A program made the translations under genes and the position numbers. Shown here one piece after another: positions 1 through 7,778 of a stretch of 17,692 nt of DNA. The stretch is from Zelonia costaricensis (taxonomy: Eukaryota > Euglenozoa > Kinetoplastea > Trypanosomatida > Trypanosomatidae). The stretch is from NCBI GenBank assembly GCA_030849075.1, contig JASAOO010003025.1:1-17692 (forward strand), read 5' to 3'. Numbering within the stretch: position 1 is the first letter of the stretch; every line of letters starts with the position of its first letter. Under the pieces are notes generated by a model that had not been told where the DNA came from, did no database searches, and saw only the letters and a list, made by a program, of their open reading frames with translations.

Positions 1-1
1 C

Positions 2-40
2 AACATGATGGTCGGCCTCATTGTGACGGTCAAGGAGTAA
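2..40 (+). CDS. C-terminal end of an upstream protein-coding gene (partial)
   Basis: The window opens inside what appears to be the last 12 codons of a gene, reading NMMVGLIVTVKE and then TAA at 38-40. The frame was chosen on codon use: nearly every codon ends in G or C (ATG GTC GGC CTC GTG ACG GTC AAG GAG), as in the other genes here. Frame 1 gives mostly A- or T-ending codons, and frame 3 stops at once. The visible tail is hydrophobic and then charged. Too little remains to name the product. It lies on the same strand as all the other genes, so it fits one polycistronic unit. Confidence 0.5.
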   Translation, partial: NMMVGLIVTVKE

Positions 41-1894
41 GACAGTAGAGATGTGGGGGCAAGAAGCAGCATCAGACGCCAAGTGCAGGACGCGCAGACG
101 ACGGGTGGGAGGCGGCGTCGCCGAGCCTCCTGCACTGAACACGCCTACATGCGCGGCGCGAAAGGGGGTAGAGTTATCAGTGAGTCCATGCAGGTGGCGG
201 CGGCGAGGGCGATGTACGGACTCCTCCGCCGTCCTGCGTCCCAGCGGACGCATGTCGAGAGCGCCACTCAGTGGTACCCCGCTCAGCGAGCGCAGGGCGT
301 CCTCGACGAGGCCCACGCCCCCCCCCCCCCATCCCTCCTCCTCTGTTCGTCTCTGTTCTTGGGCGTGTTGCGGGGTGCGGGCGGTTGCGTCTTGCCCCGC
401 CCTCCTTCCCCCCTTTTCGCTTCCTCTGTCTGCAGTCGATATCGAACCTCTTCTTGAGATTTTCTTTCGTGTGTGGTTTGTTCTTTTGATTGTCGTCTTG
501 TCGACCACCGTCCGTGCGCACGCCAGGCGCTGCACGTGTCGCCGCGACTTGCCGTGCCTATGTGTGTGTGTGTCTTTGTGCACTGCTCGGCGCGACGTCT
601 GCGCATCGAGCGTCGCTGACGGGAGGGGTGAACGGGCGGCGACAGCGGCGCCGTGATGAGATGCCGGTGGTGTAGTGACTTTTTCTTGGTGCTGTGTGTT
701 GGCGTGTCGTGATAGGAGATAGGGGAACGTCAAGTTAATGTTGCGCAGGGGAGAGGGGGGAACATGCAAAGAGCGGAACGAACGGCAGTGCCATACCGCT
801 TTCTCCCTCCTCCTCTTTCACCGTTTCCGGCACGAAGCAGCGCGTCGATGCATGGGGTCCCCTCTCCGAGCTCATCTCACTGTTTGCGCGAGTCGGCCGT
901 GCGGCGTTGCTGTGTGGCTGCGATGCGGACGAGCGGTGTGCCTTTTCGGGCTCTGCGCGAGCGCACTTGTGCTCGTGTGTGCGTGTGTGTGAAAGTGTGG
1001 GCGCGCACGTGCGCGTCATTGGCGAAGTGCCGCGTCGGCAGTGGGGTTGGAGGTGAGGTATCGGTGCTGTGTGTGTGTGTGCTGTTGCCCCTTCTGTCTT
1101 CCTGTCTGCGCCTCCGTCTCTCCCTCCCCTCTCCGCGTTGTGTGCTCTCACCCGCGTGCGTCGATGTGGCTGCGACGTACACGGGAAAGGAAAAAAAAAT
1201 GAAGAAAAGAAAAAGAGAAGAGCTACTCGACTATCCGTGTCGAACGTTTCCCGTGTGCGGTGGCGGTGGCACAAGTGCGCCCCCCACCCCCCACGGCGGC
1301 AGGGGACATCGCCAAGCTCCGCCTCGTGGCAGCTCACCCGGGGCCACGCCAGGCTTTGCTGGTCGCGGTGCCCCCCTCCCTCCCCCGTTCCTTCAGAGTA
1401 CTCCCTCTCGACGCCTGTACCCCGTGGGGACTGTGCTGCCCTAGAGCGTGGGAGGTGGCCACGGCGGACGAGGTGCGTGCCACGATGGATGCGTAGAATG
1501 GTCCCCCCCCCCCCCGGCACCTCGGCGATGCGTACCCTCCTTGCCGTGTCGCCGCACCTTCCCTCTCCCCTCTCTCTCCCGTGTTCGTTTCTGACCCCCA
1601 CACCTCTGGCGGCTGTGACAATTACGCGACGCTCCGTCTTCGCCTCACACGTGTTCCATCGCACCCGCACACAACAAACGAAAAAAAAAAACCGAACGCA
1701 ACTCTTGGCGGGTGTCTGACTGTGTTTGTGCGTGTGTCGTCGCACAGTTCACGCTGCATTCAGCAACGGATTCCCTTCTCCCTTCCTCCCTCTTCCTCTT
1801 ATTGCGCACTCCGGCTTCTGCGCCTGAGTCTTGTGACCTGGCCCTCTACTCCCCCCCTCCCCTCCCCCCAACACACACCTTAGTGGAATCTCAC

Positions 1895-1911
1895 CACACA
1901 CACACACACAC
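1895..1911. repeat. (CA)8 microsatellite
   Basis: An uninterrupted CA run on the + strand, in the spacer before the 287-residue gene. A second, interrupted CA stretch lies near 2090-2103. GT-type tracts at 561-573 and 1069-1081 in the same spacer are complementary to it. Confidence 0.85.
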
Positions 1912-2210
1912 GCCTCGTCGCGTTGGTGTACACACCGGAGCTTCATTCTTTTTTTTTTGTCATTTGCTGGCGTATTGTCTTGGCATCTTAGCCACCCCAG
2001 CACTCAAACACTTCCCTCACACGTTTAAGAGTGGCCGGTACTCCCCACATTCTCCGTACCCGCATCCTCCCCGCCCCTCCCCCCCCCCACACACGCACAC
2101 ACACGAGAAGCGCACAGGCACCTACACCAGCGTAGCTTCACATTGCTGTGGCTCTGCGTAATCCTGTCTGTTTGTTTGCGCCTGTGTGGCTGACCGCAGA
2201 ACGCCATTCA

Positions 2211-2243
2211 TCCCTTCTCCCTTGCTTGTGTGTTTGCCCGCAG
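2211..2243 (+). promoter_or_regulatory. Candidate spliced-leader acceptor (polypyrimidine tract plus AG) for the 287-residue gene
   Basis: A pyrimidine-rich run ends in GCCCGCAG, with AG at 2242-2243. A second AG lies at 2264-2265. The first ATG downstream of either is 2451, the start chosen for the gene, giving a 5'UTR of about 185-207 nt. Kinetoplastid trans-splicing normally uses the first AG after a polypyrimidine tract. The tract at 2064-2090 is an alternative. Confidence 0.5.
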
Positions 2244-2420
2244 CTTTCGTTGTACCCCTCTTAAGCCTTCTTTGGGTCCATCACGTGCCGCGCGTGATTC
2301 TTATTGTGGCTGTGGTTGATCGTCACACCGGTGGTGTCTGTGTGCGCCAGTGCCCGTGCACGCGCACCGTTACCGTGACGGCGCCCTGCAACGCCGACTC
2401 GGTCACAACCCCCTCCCACC

Positions 2421-2433
2421 AAAAAAAAAAAAA
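2421..2433 (+). repeat. A13 homopolymer in the 5'UTR of the 287-residue gene
   Basis: Thirteen consecutive adenines sit 18-30 nt upstream of the ATG at 2451. If the mRNA starts at the AG at 2243 or 2265, this poly(A) tract lies inside the 5'UTR. A functional role, such as binding poly(A)-binding protein, is inference only. Confidence 0.8.
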
Positions 2434-2450
2434 GCGTCGTTGTGTAAAGC

Positions 2451-3314
2451 ATGCGTTCCAGCGGAAAGAAGAAGTCTGGCGCGCGTGCGTCGCGCCGCGG
2501 CGGGTCTGGTGGCGCCGCAGAGGGCGAATCCGACGGTTACGAGAGCAGCGAGCACGAAGTGGTGGAGCACCACTACAAGCGCCCCAAGCCTCGGACGGTC
2601 ACCAGCGCCATCTTCATGTGGGAACGCATCGCGGCCTTCAGCCAACCCGCCCAGGTGGCCGAGCTCGAGCACGTGAGTCGCGACGTCGCCGAGCACCTGA
2701 AGGCGTCCAACACGGGCACGCACCTGATGCAGCGGTACTGGAACGCGCAGTGGAGCCGACTTCTCTGGAAGGAGGAGGAGCTGCCAGAAGAGAAGCGGTA
2801 CCTCGCGAGCTCGATGCTGACCCGCAGCGACGGCAAGCGCAGCTGGAAGAAGGCGTTTGTGGAGGAGTACCCGCACTACCTCGAACGCGTGTTGCAAGGC
2901 ACCGGGATGCGCAACAACGCAGTGAATGAGGCCAAGGTGCTCTTTCACCGCGAGGCCCTCAACGCACCCAAGACGGCCGCAGAGCTTGCCCGCCTCGAGC
3001 TGACGGCCGAGGAGGCGCGGTTGAAGGAGCAGCGCAAGCGCGGCGTCGACGTCGAGTTCGAGGACCCCAACCACGCCAACGGCGGCGCGGGCCCTTCGTC
3101 GCCACACGCACACGGTCCCGCGCATGTGTCCAAGGAGGTGCGGGAGCGCCACGAGAAGGGCCGGCCGCGGGCGACGGTGAAGGCGGCGAACGAGGCGTAC
3201 ACGCGAGACGAGTACAAAGAGGACTACCGCAACGGGGCACGTAAGGGCAAGCACAAGAAGGGCGGCACGGCGAAGTGGTCAAACTTTGACAACTTTGGTG
3301 ACTACAACTACTGA
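2451..3314 (+). CDS. Hypothetical protein, 287 aa, basic N-terminus with a possible F-box-like helical core
   Basis: I do not recognise this protein by name. It starts at the first ATG after the candidate splice acceptor and ends in TGA; codons are strongly G/C-ending. Residues 1-20 are Lys/Arg/Gly/Ser-rich (GKKKSGARASRR), followed by an acidic Ser/Glu stretch (about 23-40) and a basic KRPKPR, a pattern common in nuclear or RNA-associated proteins. Residues about 50-140 are predicted by eye to be helical and rich in Trp and Leu (FMWERIAAF, LEHVSRDVAEHL, RYWNAQWSRLLW). The spacing of Ile/Leu, VSR and Trp loosely resembles an F-box. Residues about 175-205 are charged and coiled-coil-like. The C-terminus is Lys/Gly-rich and ends in an aromatic tail, KWSNFDNFGDYNY. 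There is no signal peptide or membrane segment. It is probably a conserved kinetoplastid hypothetical; the F-box reading is weak inference. Confidence 0.88.
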   Translation: MRSSGKKKSGARASRRGGSGGAAEGESDGYESSEHEVVEHHYKRPKPRTVTSAIFMWERIAAFSQPAQVAELEHVSRDVAEHLKASNTGTHLMQRYWNAQWSRLLWKEEELPEEKRYLASSMLTRSDGKRSWKKAFVEEYPHYLERVLQGTGMRNNAVNEAKVLFHREALNAPKTAAELARLELTAEEARLKEQRKRGVDVEFEDPNHANGGAGPSSPHAHGPAHVSKEVRERHEKGRPRATVKAANEAYTRDEYKEDYRNGARKGKHKKGGTAKWSNFDNFGDYNY

Positions 3315-3533
3315 CGTGCACGAGGCTTTTGAGCGTGTTTGTGTATCGTGTCGTTGAGCCGTGCGGGCCATTTTTCGTTGTCGATCACCATCGCGAAGCG
3401 CACACACACGCGCAGCTGCCCTGCTCTGCCTTCTCGTCCTTCCCCCCTCCCTCCTCCCTCTCCCCCGCGGCCGTCAGTCCACGAAACGCCTCCACGCCAT
3501 TTCCAAACCAATAGTGGAGTCCCTGTGGCAGGC

Positions 3534-3552
3534 GGGGGGGGGGGGAGGGGGG
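3534..3552 (+). repeat. G12-A-G6 run in the 3'UTR region
   Basis: Twelve consecutive G, one A, then six G on the sense strand, about 220 nt after the stop of the 287-residue gene. The tract has enough guanines to fold as a G-quadruplex in RNA or DNA. It is also a likely sequencing-length-error site. Confidence 0.7.
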
Positions 3553-3596
3553 AACCCCACGGCATCGCGCGCACGTGCAACTGTGCAAGTGCCTTT

Positions 3597-3615
3597 GTGT
3601 GTGTGTGTGTGTGTG
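3597..3615 (+). repeat. (GT)9 microsatellite
   Basis: An uninterrupted GT run on the sense strand in the 3'UTR region of the 287-residue gene. It is complementary to the AC tract at 3805-3820 about 190 nt downstream, so a transcript containing both could form a stem of about 16 bp. Confidence 0.85.
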
Positions 3616-3804
3616 CGTCTTGATGATGTCTCGAGGTGTTCAAATGAGGAGATCAGCAAAGCGGAGAGGGGGAACGCAGAGCCTCACGGCAGAGCCCCCT
3701 CTCTCACACGCGATGATGCTCGCACGTTTGTGTAGTTGCACCCTTTCTAGTAGTGGATGCCGGTCCCGGATCAGGAAGAGGACCGGAGTCTGACGCACAC
3801 ACAA

Positions 3805-3820
3805 ACACACACACACACAC
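3805..3820 (+). repeat. (AC)8 microsatellite
   Basis: An uninterrupted AC run preceded by a shorter CA stretch from 3796. It pairs in principle with the GT tract at 3597-3615. Confidence 0.85.
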
Positions 3821-4237
3821 CCAGGGACCAGTGCGCCACGCCTGTCCCCACTTCTCCTCCTCGACCCCACCCCTATAGCTTCTCTCCCCCCCCCACCTCT
3901 ATGTGGTCCTCGAAACGCATCGTATGTTCTTCTTCACCTCTGTTGTTTGTTGTCCTTTTTTTTTTTTTCACGTTGTCGCGTCGGTGCTTTGGCGTCATGG
4001 TCGCCATCCTCCCCTCCCGCCCCCTCCGCGCGTGCGCGTGTGTTTCCGTGCACGGGCGGTCCCCCTTCCACACGGTTGAGGGGACCCTGCCTCCTTCGCC
4101 TCGGCTTCCTTTGTCCCTCTTTTGTACTCTCCTCCCTGCCGGCGCTGACACGACGTTGGAGCCCGCTTCCGGCGTTCCGTCGCTACGCGTGTCCCTGATG
4201 GCACTTCGGGTGTCGCGCATCGCGTGGCACGCACCGG

Positions 4238-4265
4238 CACACACACACACACACACACACACACC
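4238..4265 (+). repeat. (CA)13 microsatellite
   Basis: A long uninterrupted CA run in the spacer. It is followed 141 nt later by (GT)7 at 4407-4420, another complementary pair with hairpin potential. Confidence 0.88.
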
Positions 4266-4406
4266 CGCCTTCGCCGCTTTCCCCTCTCCCTCGTTCCTCC
4301 TCCCCGCCCCCGCCCCCCCCCCCCACCTGCACTGGCGCCGCCGCTCTCCTTCCGGTTCTCCATGAATCCCCAGTGCTAGCGTCTTCGTGGCAACGTGAGC
4401 GTGGAG

Positions 4407-4420
4407 GTGTGTGTGTGTGT
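4407..4420 (+). repeat. (GT)7 microsatellite
   Basis: An uninterrupted GT run, complementary to the upstream CA tract at 4238-4265. Confidence 0.82.
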
Positions 4421-4856
4421 ATGCCGGTGCGCCGCGGCATCGCGTCCTCCTGAAGCGGGGAGTGGAGTGGTCGGACCCGCTCACGACGACACCACAAGTG
4501 GGGGCATCAGGAGCCACAGGGCGCACACACCAACACAGCAGACACAGCAAACAAATCGAAAAGAATGCGTAGGCTCGAGTTTCTCTGAGTTTCCCCTTGC
4601 GCGCGTCGCACACGAGCGACCCCAACAACAAAAAAACAAAAACGCGCTCATTTGCAGTCCTCGGCACCGCACGCACGGCCAACACCGCCCCTCCTCCTCC
4701 TCCGCCACTGGCAGCTTCACCATCTCGAGCAAGGTCTCGGACTGATGGCACGCTGCCTCAGGCGCGCTCTGTCGTGCGTGGCCTCGCTGCCTCTCGTCCA
4801 CGACAGTTCATGGAAGCTCGAGCGGCACCTCCTTCACCATCTCTTCCATCACCTTC

Positions 4857-4933
4857 GCTTCGACTCTCCCACGAGCGTCTTCTCTACTCATGCGCTCCCC
4901 TGCCCCTCCATCTTCAATGCTGCGTGCGACAAG
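4857..4933 (+). promoter_or_regulatory. Candidate spliced-leader acceptor for the 381-residue gene
   Basis: A pyrimidine-rich stretch from about 4857 to 4916 is followed by the first AG at 4932-4933. The first ATG after that AG is 4967, the gene start, implying a 5'UTR of roughly 33 nt. ATGs at 4890 and 4917, which open a short upstream frame ending at 4946, fall before the AG and would be excluded from the mature mRNA. Confidence 0.5.
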
Positions 4934-4966
4934 AAGTGACCGCTGAGCCCCACACGCGAGCTCGCA

Positions 4967-6112
4967 ATGTCGTGTGTGCCGACCGTGCACGGCGTCGACG
5001 AGGTGGAGCTGCTTCTCCGCGAGATGCAGCTGCGCATGACCCGCGCCGTGGAGGACAGCCCGCGTCTTGCCGAGGTCGCCACTCGGCCGTCCGCCCTCTA
5101 TGAGATACTGACCGACTACTTCAGCACGCAGTGCGAGCAGGCGCGTCGCTCGGCGGAGGTTCAGCTCGATGTCGGCACGGTGCGGCGCGTCTGGGCGTAT
5201 TGCCTGCTAGAGTGGATGCGGGCCTCCTCGGCGGAGCTTGCCGAGTCCGCACCCCAACCCTCAAACCTCCCTGAGGCCGCGGAGCTGCTGTGTGGCCTCG
5301 TCCAGAGCGCGCCTTCACTCCCCCTCGAAGCCCTTCAGCGCCCTGCCCCGGTCGTGCTCCTCGGCGACGCAGACGATGCGAGTGCCACGACTCTGCGCTC
5401 CGCGGCGGCTGGCACATCGCACGGAGCCGTTACCGCGATTCCATGCCCAGCACCCACCGCCTCACCGGCCTCTGTCTTCTCACTGGTGCGGACAAGCTTC
5501 TCGTCTGTGATGGAGCTCGCGTACGTGGTCGATCAGCGACTGCGCCGGCCCACCTCGTCCGGCACCATTGCCGTCCTCTCCCTCGCCGCCGTGACCGCCA
5601 CGCTTGTGTCTACCCTCGATCGCGTGCAGGCGGTGCGACTTGCCGCCCAACTCGCCGATGACCTCCTCGGAGGCCGCCTCGAGACGGTGCGCGGGCATTC
5701 CCTTCCGGCGTGCCCTGCGGCGTCAGTGACGCGGTTGTTGGCGGGGGTCTGGTACGTGTGGGGCGTGCTGGACGCTACGCGCACCGCACCGCTGCACGCG
5801 CTGGGTGCACGGCTGCTACGTGACATGGGGGATGCGTCGGGCGTCGCACAGGCGCGGCTGGGTGGCTTCGCGGCGTGGACGCAGCGCGTGCTGCAGGACC
5901 AGCGCGGCGCCCTCCACCAGGGTCTCTACGCGGGTAGTGCAGAGCCACCGCGCGCGTCCAGCACGAGCAGGACTGCAACACCGCCATTGCCACCGGGTGC
6001 GGGTCTAGCCCACGCCGTGGATGTGGAAGAGGCGGCGGAGGGGACGCCACTGGCAGTGGCCGAGCCGCCGGCGGACGCGGACGGCAACTTCTGGGCCCAA
6101 CTCGCAAGCTGA
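4967..6112 (+). CDS. Hypothetical protein, 381 aa, Ala/Leu-rich helical
   Basis: I do not recognise this protein. The start is the first ATG after the candidate acceptor, and the stop is TGA at 6110-6112. Residues 1-100 look helical, with alternating acidic and hydrophobic positions (VDEVELLLREMQLRM, RVWAYCLLEWMR). A Pro/Ala/Ser linker follows at about 140-165. The second half contains a hydrophobic helix around 197-217 (GTIAVLSLAAVTATLVS), which is bounded by Arg and Asp and fits a buried helix better than a membrane span, then more helices (LLAGVWYVWGVLDA). The last 55 residues are Pro/Ala/Glu-rich and probably disordered, ending in the short aromatic motif NFWAQLAS. There is no signal peptide. 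A helical-repeat scaffold is possible; no function can be assigned. It lies head-to-tail with the 207-residue gene 383 bp downstream. Confidence 0.85.
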   Translation: MSCVPTVHGVDEVELLLREMQLRMTRAVEDSPRLAEVATRPSALYEILTDYFSTQCEQARRSAEVQLDVGTVRRVWAYCLLEWMRASSAELAESAPQPSNLPEAAELLCGLVQSAPSLPLEALQRPAPVVLLGDADDASATTLRSAAAGTSHGAVTAIPCPAPTASPASVFSLVRTSFSSVMELAYVVDQRLRRPTSSGTIAVLSLAAVTATLVSTLDRVQAVRLAAQLADDLLGGRLETVRGHSLPACPAASVTRLLAGVWYVWGVLDATRTAPLHALGARLLRDMGDASGVAQARLGGFAAWTQRVLQDQRGALHQGLYAGSAEPPRASSTSRTATPPLPPGAGLAHAVDVEEAAEGTPLAVAEPPADADGNFWAQLAS

Positions 6113-6495
6113 GCTCGCGGAGCGTGGCCTCGCCAAGGGGCGCACTCTCAGCACGTCGAGGCTGCACTGCTGCTCCCCATCTCCTTATCCAATCCCCATC
6201 ATGTACAACTTGTCTTATGCCCGTAAAGGCACGGGGCCTCGCAGGAGAAGACGTACACACGTACACACACACAAGCAGAGCCATTCAGCAAGTGAGGTGT
6301 AAAAGAATCGGCGGCGTGTGCCCTTAAAGCAACGTCGCCCTCGTCGTCTCGGCTGTATGCGCGTGTGTGCGTCGCACCCTCCCATCAATCCCCACCTCCC
6401 TGCCCTCCACCGCACCTCTGCATCCCCCACTCGTCCAACACACAAATCGAGCGAAAGAACGAAAGGAAAGTGCGCGGCCCACGGCGCACCACGGC
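6113..6495. other. 383-bp spacer between the two hypothetical genes upstream of the Dicer-like gene
   Basis: No gene is visible. It contains an interrupted CA stretch (6254-6273) and a polypyrimidine tract (about 6378-6434) that leads to the splice acceptor of the next gene. Confidence 0.7.
6378..6451 (+). promoter_or_regulatory. Candidate spliced-leader acceptor for the 207-residue gene
   Basis: A C/T-rich run of about 55 nt is followed, after a short CA stretch, by the first AG at 6450-6451. The first ATG downstream is 6496. This argues against a start at the upstream in-frame codon at 6367, which would lie before the acceptor and would translate the polypyrimidine tract as Pro/Ser. Confidence 0.6.
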
Positions 6496-7119
6496 ATGGA
6501 GAGACGCAGCGGAAACGGGGCTGCGACAAGGCTCCAGCGCGACACGCGCGTGCAGCAGAACCTGCCGCTGCGACGCCGCTGCCTTTATCTGCAGGACCGC
6601 GGCTGCTGGACCCACTGCCGCGAGTCCTGTCACACCTCGGCGGCGCAGCTGCTTCACACGCACCTGCGAAGATTAGACACACTCTCAGCCGGCACAGCCG
6701 CCGCTGAGGTATGCGGGGCTGTGCAGCAGCTGATCAACGCGCTGGAGCCCGCCGCGCCCGCCGACTGGGCTGCGTGGGCCGAAGCGCTCGAGTCGCTGCT
6801 CGCGCACCTCGAAGACGTTCACGACGACGCCAGCGCGGCCGCGAGTCCGGTCAGGTCTGGGGTGGCAGCGGAGCGAGGGACGGAGCTGGAGCACGCCGTG
6901 CGAGCCCTGCTGTGCGACCTCATTATACACTGCTACGACGCGGGCCGAGCCTACTACGCGGCCCAACGTGACGCCGCCCGCACGACTGCCCACCGGAAAC
7001 GCAGTCGCACGGCGCAGGCGACAGCCGACAGCGATGCGGCCCGTCGCGGCGCGATGCGGGTGACGTGGAGCGTGGCTGCCCCCGTGGCGCCGGCGTTGTG
7101 CCGTCTGTTTGAAGACTGA
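6496..7119 (+). CDS. Hypothetical protein, 207 aa, Cys/Arg-rich N-terminus, directly upstream of the Dicer-like gene
   Basis: I do not recognise this protein. An in-frame reading can be extended up to 6367, but that part is Pro/Ser low complexity from the polypyrimidine tract, so I start at 6496 (MERRSGNG). The first 28 residues are Arg-rich. Cysteines at 29, 37, 41 and 45, with histidines at 40 and 46, form a compact CX7CX3CX3CH cluster that could bind a metal or form disulfides, although the spacing matches no zinc-finger class I know. The rest is Ala/Glu/Leu helical, with a hydrophobic stretch (LLCDLIIHCYDAGRAYYAA) and a basic patch (HRKRSR) near residue 170. It ends in TGA at 7117-7119, 683 bp before the Dicer start. 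Position alone suggests testing it as an RNAi-associated factor; nothing in the sequence proves this. Confidence 0.78.
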   Translation: MERRSGNGAATRLQRDTRVQQNLPLRRRCLYLQDRGCWTHCRESCHTSAAQLLHTHLRRLDTLSAGTAAAEVCGAVQQLINALEPAAPADWAAWAEALESLLAHLEDVHDDASAAASPVRSGVAAERGTELEHAVRALLCDLIIHCYDAGRAYYAAQRDAARTTAHRKRSRTAQATADSDAARRGAMRVTWSVAAPVAPALCRLFED

Positions 7120-7141
7120 CGCCGGCTCGTTGCGTGTTTGC

Positions 7142-7163
7142 GTGTGTGTGCGTGTGTGTGTAC

Positions 7164-7200
<37 letters not shown>
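7142..7200 (+). repeat. GT-rich tract with uninterrupted (TG)17
   Basis: Interrupted GT repeats from 7142 become a perfect TG run at 7167-7200. The tract starts 22 nt after the stop of the 207-residue gene, so it probably lies in that gene's 3'UTR. It is the longest dinucleotide tract in the window. Confidence 0.9.
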
Positions 7201-7203
<3 letters not shown>

Positions 7204-7284
7204 GTGCGTTTCGCGGACGGCCAAGGGCAATGCCGCTCTTCCGCTCGCCTCCCCTCTCCCCCCCTGTGCCCGCTCGCCTGACAC

Positions 7285-7308
7285 GGGGAGGAGGGGAGGG
7301 GAGGGGGG
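7285..7308 (+). other. G-quadruplex motif on the sense strand
   Basis: The order is G4-A-G2-A-G4-A-G4-A-G6. Runs of four or more guanines occur four times with loops of one to four nucleotides, which satisfies a strict four-tier quadruplex pattern. It lies between the 207-residue gene and the Dicer gene, on the strand that would appear in RNA. Folding is predicted from pattern only. Confidence 0.65.
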
Positions 7309-7680
7309 CAGTGCTGCGGCGAACCAAAACGCAAAGTGGAATGCCGACGGCCCGACAGTGCCCACAGGAGCCGTCTGTGCTACCGAGAGTGAGCGAGCTC
7401 GCGTGTACTTGAGAATCTCGTAGCCAACAACTCCGCTGCCACCGAGTCTCCACCGAGGCAGCGCTTCGATTTGCAGACTTGCGCATGCAAAGGCACGTGG
7501 GGGGGGGACGCACTCCGAAGTCCCTCTCACGGCCAACACCTCCTCCCCCCTCCCTTCCTCTATCCTCTCGTCTCCGCTTTCCGTTCTCGGTTATGTGCGC
7601 CGCTGCGCGATACGCCGACGTGCCCATCGAGCAGGGAAAACACAAACGAACACACAAGCGCGCGAAGTCGAGTACTGCGC

Positions 7681-7778
7681 CGCCCTGTGTTGCCCCCTCG
7701 CCCCCCCCGCTCCCCCCTCCTCCCCCTCCCCTTCTGTGCCCCTCGCACGCACTCCGTGTCGACGCTGTCCTTTCCGAG
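7681..7778 (+). promoter_or_regulatory. Candidate spliced-leader acceptor for the Dicer-like gene (decides the start)
   Basis: A nearly pure pyrimidine block (about 7681-7741) is followed by no AG until 7777-7778, with further AGs at 7779-7780 and 7799-7800. The first ATG after it is 7803. The weaker upstream block (about 7540-7590) would use the AG at 7630-7631, and the next ATG after that is again 7803. In-frame ATGs at 7479 and 7593 would need an acceptor still further upstream. Confidence 0.65.

Larger units (their letters stand above)
41..2450. other. 2.4 kb gene-free spacer (3'UTR of upstream gene plus 5' region of next gene)
   Basis: I see no credible gene here on either strand. Open frames exist (for example 764-1444 on + and 735-1745 on -), but they encode Arg/Pro/Ser/His low-complexity runs, lack the G/C third-position bias of the true genes, and arise from dinucleotide and homopolymer tracts. 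The stretch holds several polypyrimidine tracts (about 318-357, 400-430, 796-829, 1365-1396, 1771-1800, 2064-2090, 2211-2240), C13 runs at 318-330 and 1503-1515, A runs near 1190-1198 and 1680-1690, a T run near 1949-1958, TG/GT tracts at 561-573 and 1069-1081, and a CA tract at 1895-1911. Several of these could serve as trans-splice or polyadenylation signals. It is unusually long for a spacer between adjacent genes in this group. Confidence 0.7.
3315..4966. other. 1.65 kb gene-free spacer rich in complementary dinucleotide tracts
   Basis: This holds the 3'UTR of the 287-residue gene and the upstream region of the 381-residue gene. No frame on either strand has credible coding character; the long frames encode runs such as alternating Cys/Val or Thr/His read from GT/CA repeats. 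Visible elements are polypyrimidine tracts at about 3439-3470, 3846-3900, 4278-4324 and 4857-4916, a G12 run at 3534-3545 followed by G6, (GT)9 at 3597-3615, (AC)8 at 3805-3820, T13 at 3956-3968, (CA)13 at 4238-4265, C12 at 4313-4324 and (GT)7 at 4407-4420. Confidence 0.75.

Noticed and set aside
764..1444. 226-residue open frame on the plus strand in the left spacer
   Set aside because: It has unbiased codon use with many A/T-ending codons, and Pro/Ser/Cys/Val runs from repeats; no domain is visible.
735..1745. 336-residue open frame on the minus strand in the left spacer
   Set aside because: It is Arg/His/Thr low complexity produced by CA and homopolymer tracts, lacks G/C third-position bias, and is opposite to every real gene.
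2403..3254. 283-residue minus-strand frame opposite the 287-residue gene
   Set aside because: It is a shadow of the GC-rich sense gene: Leu/Val/Arg/Ala-only composition and no independent splice signal.
3873..4751. 292-residue minus-strand frame in the second spacer
   Set aside because: It contains alternating Cys/Val from the CA/GT tract and poly-Gly from C runs; not protein-like.
4890..4946. Short upstream frame before the 381-residue gene
   Set aside because: The first AG after the pyrimidine tract (4932-4933) lies downstream of both its ATGs, so it should be removed by trans-splicing.
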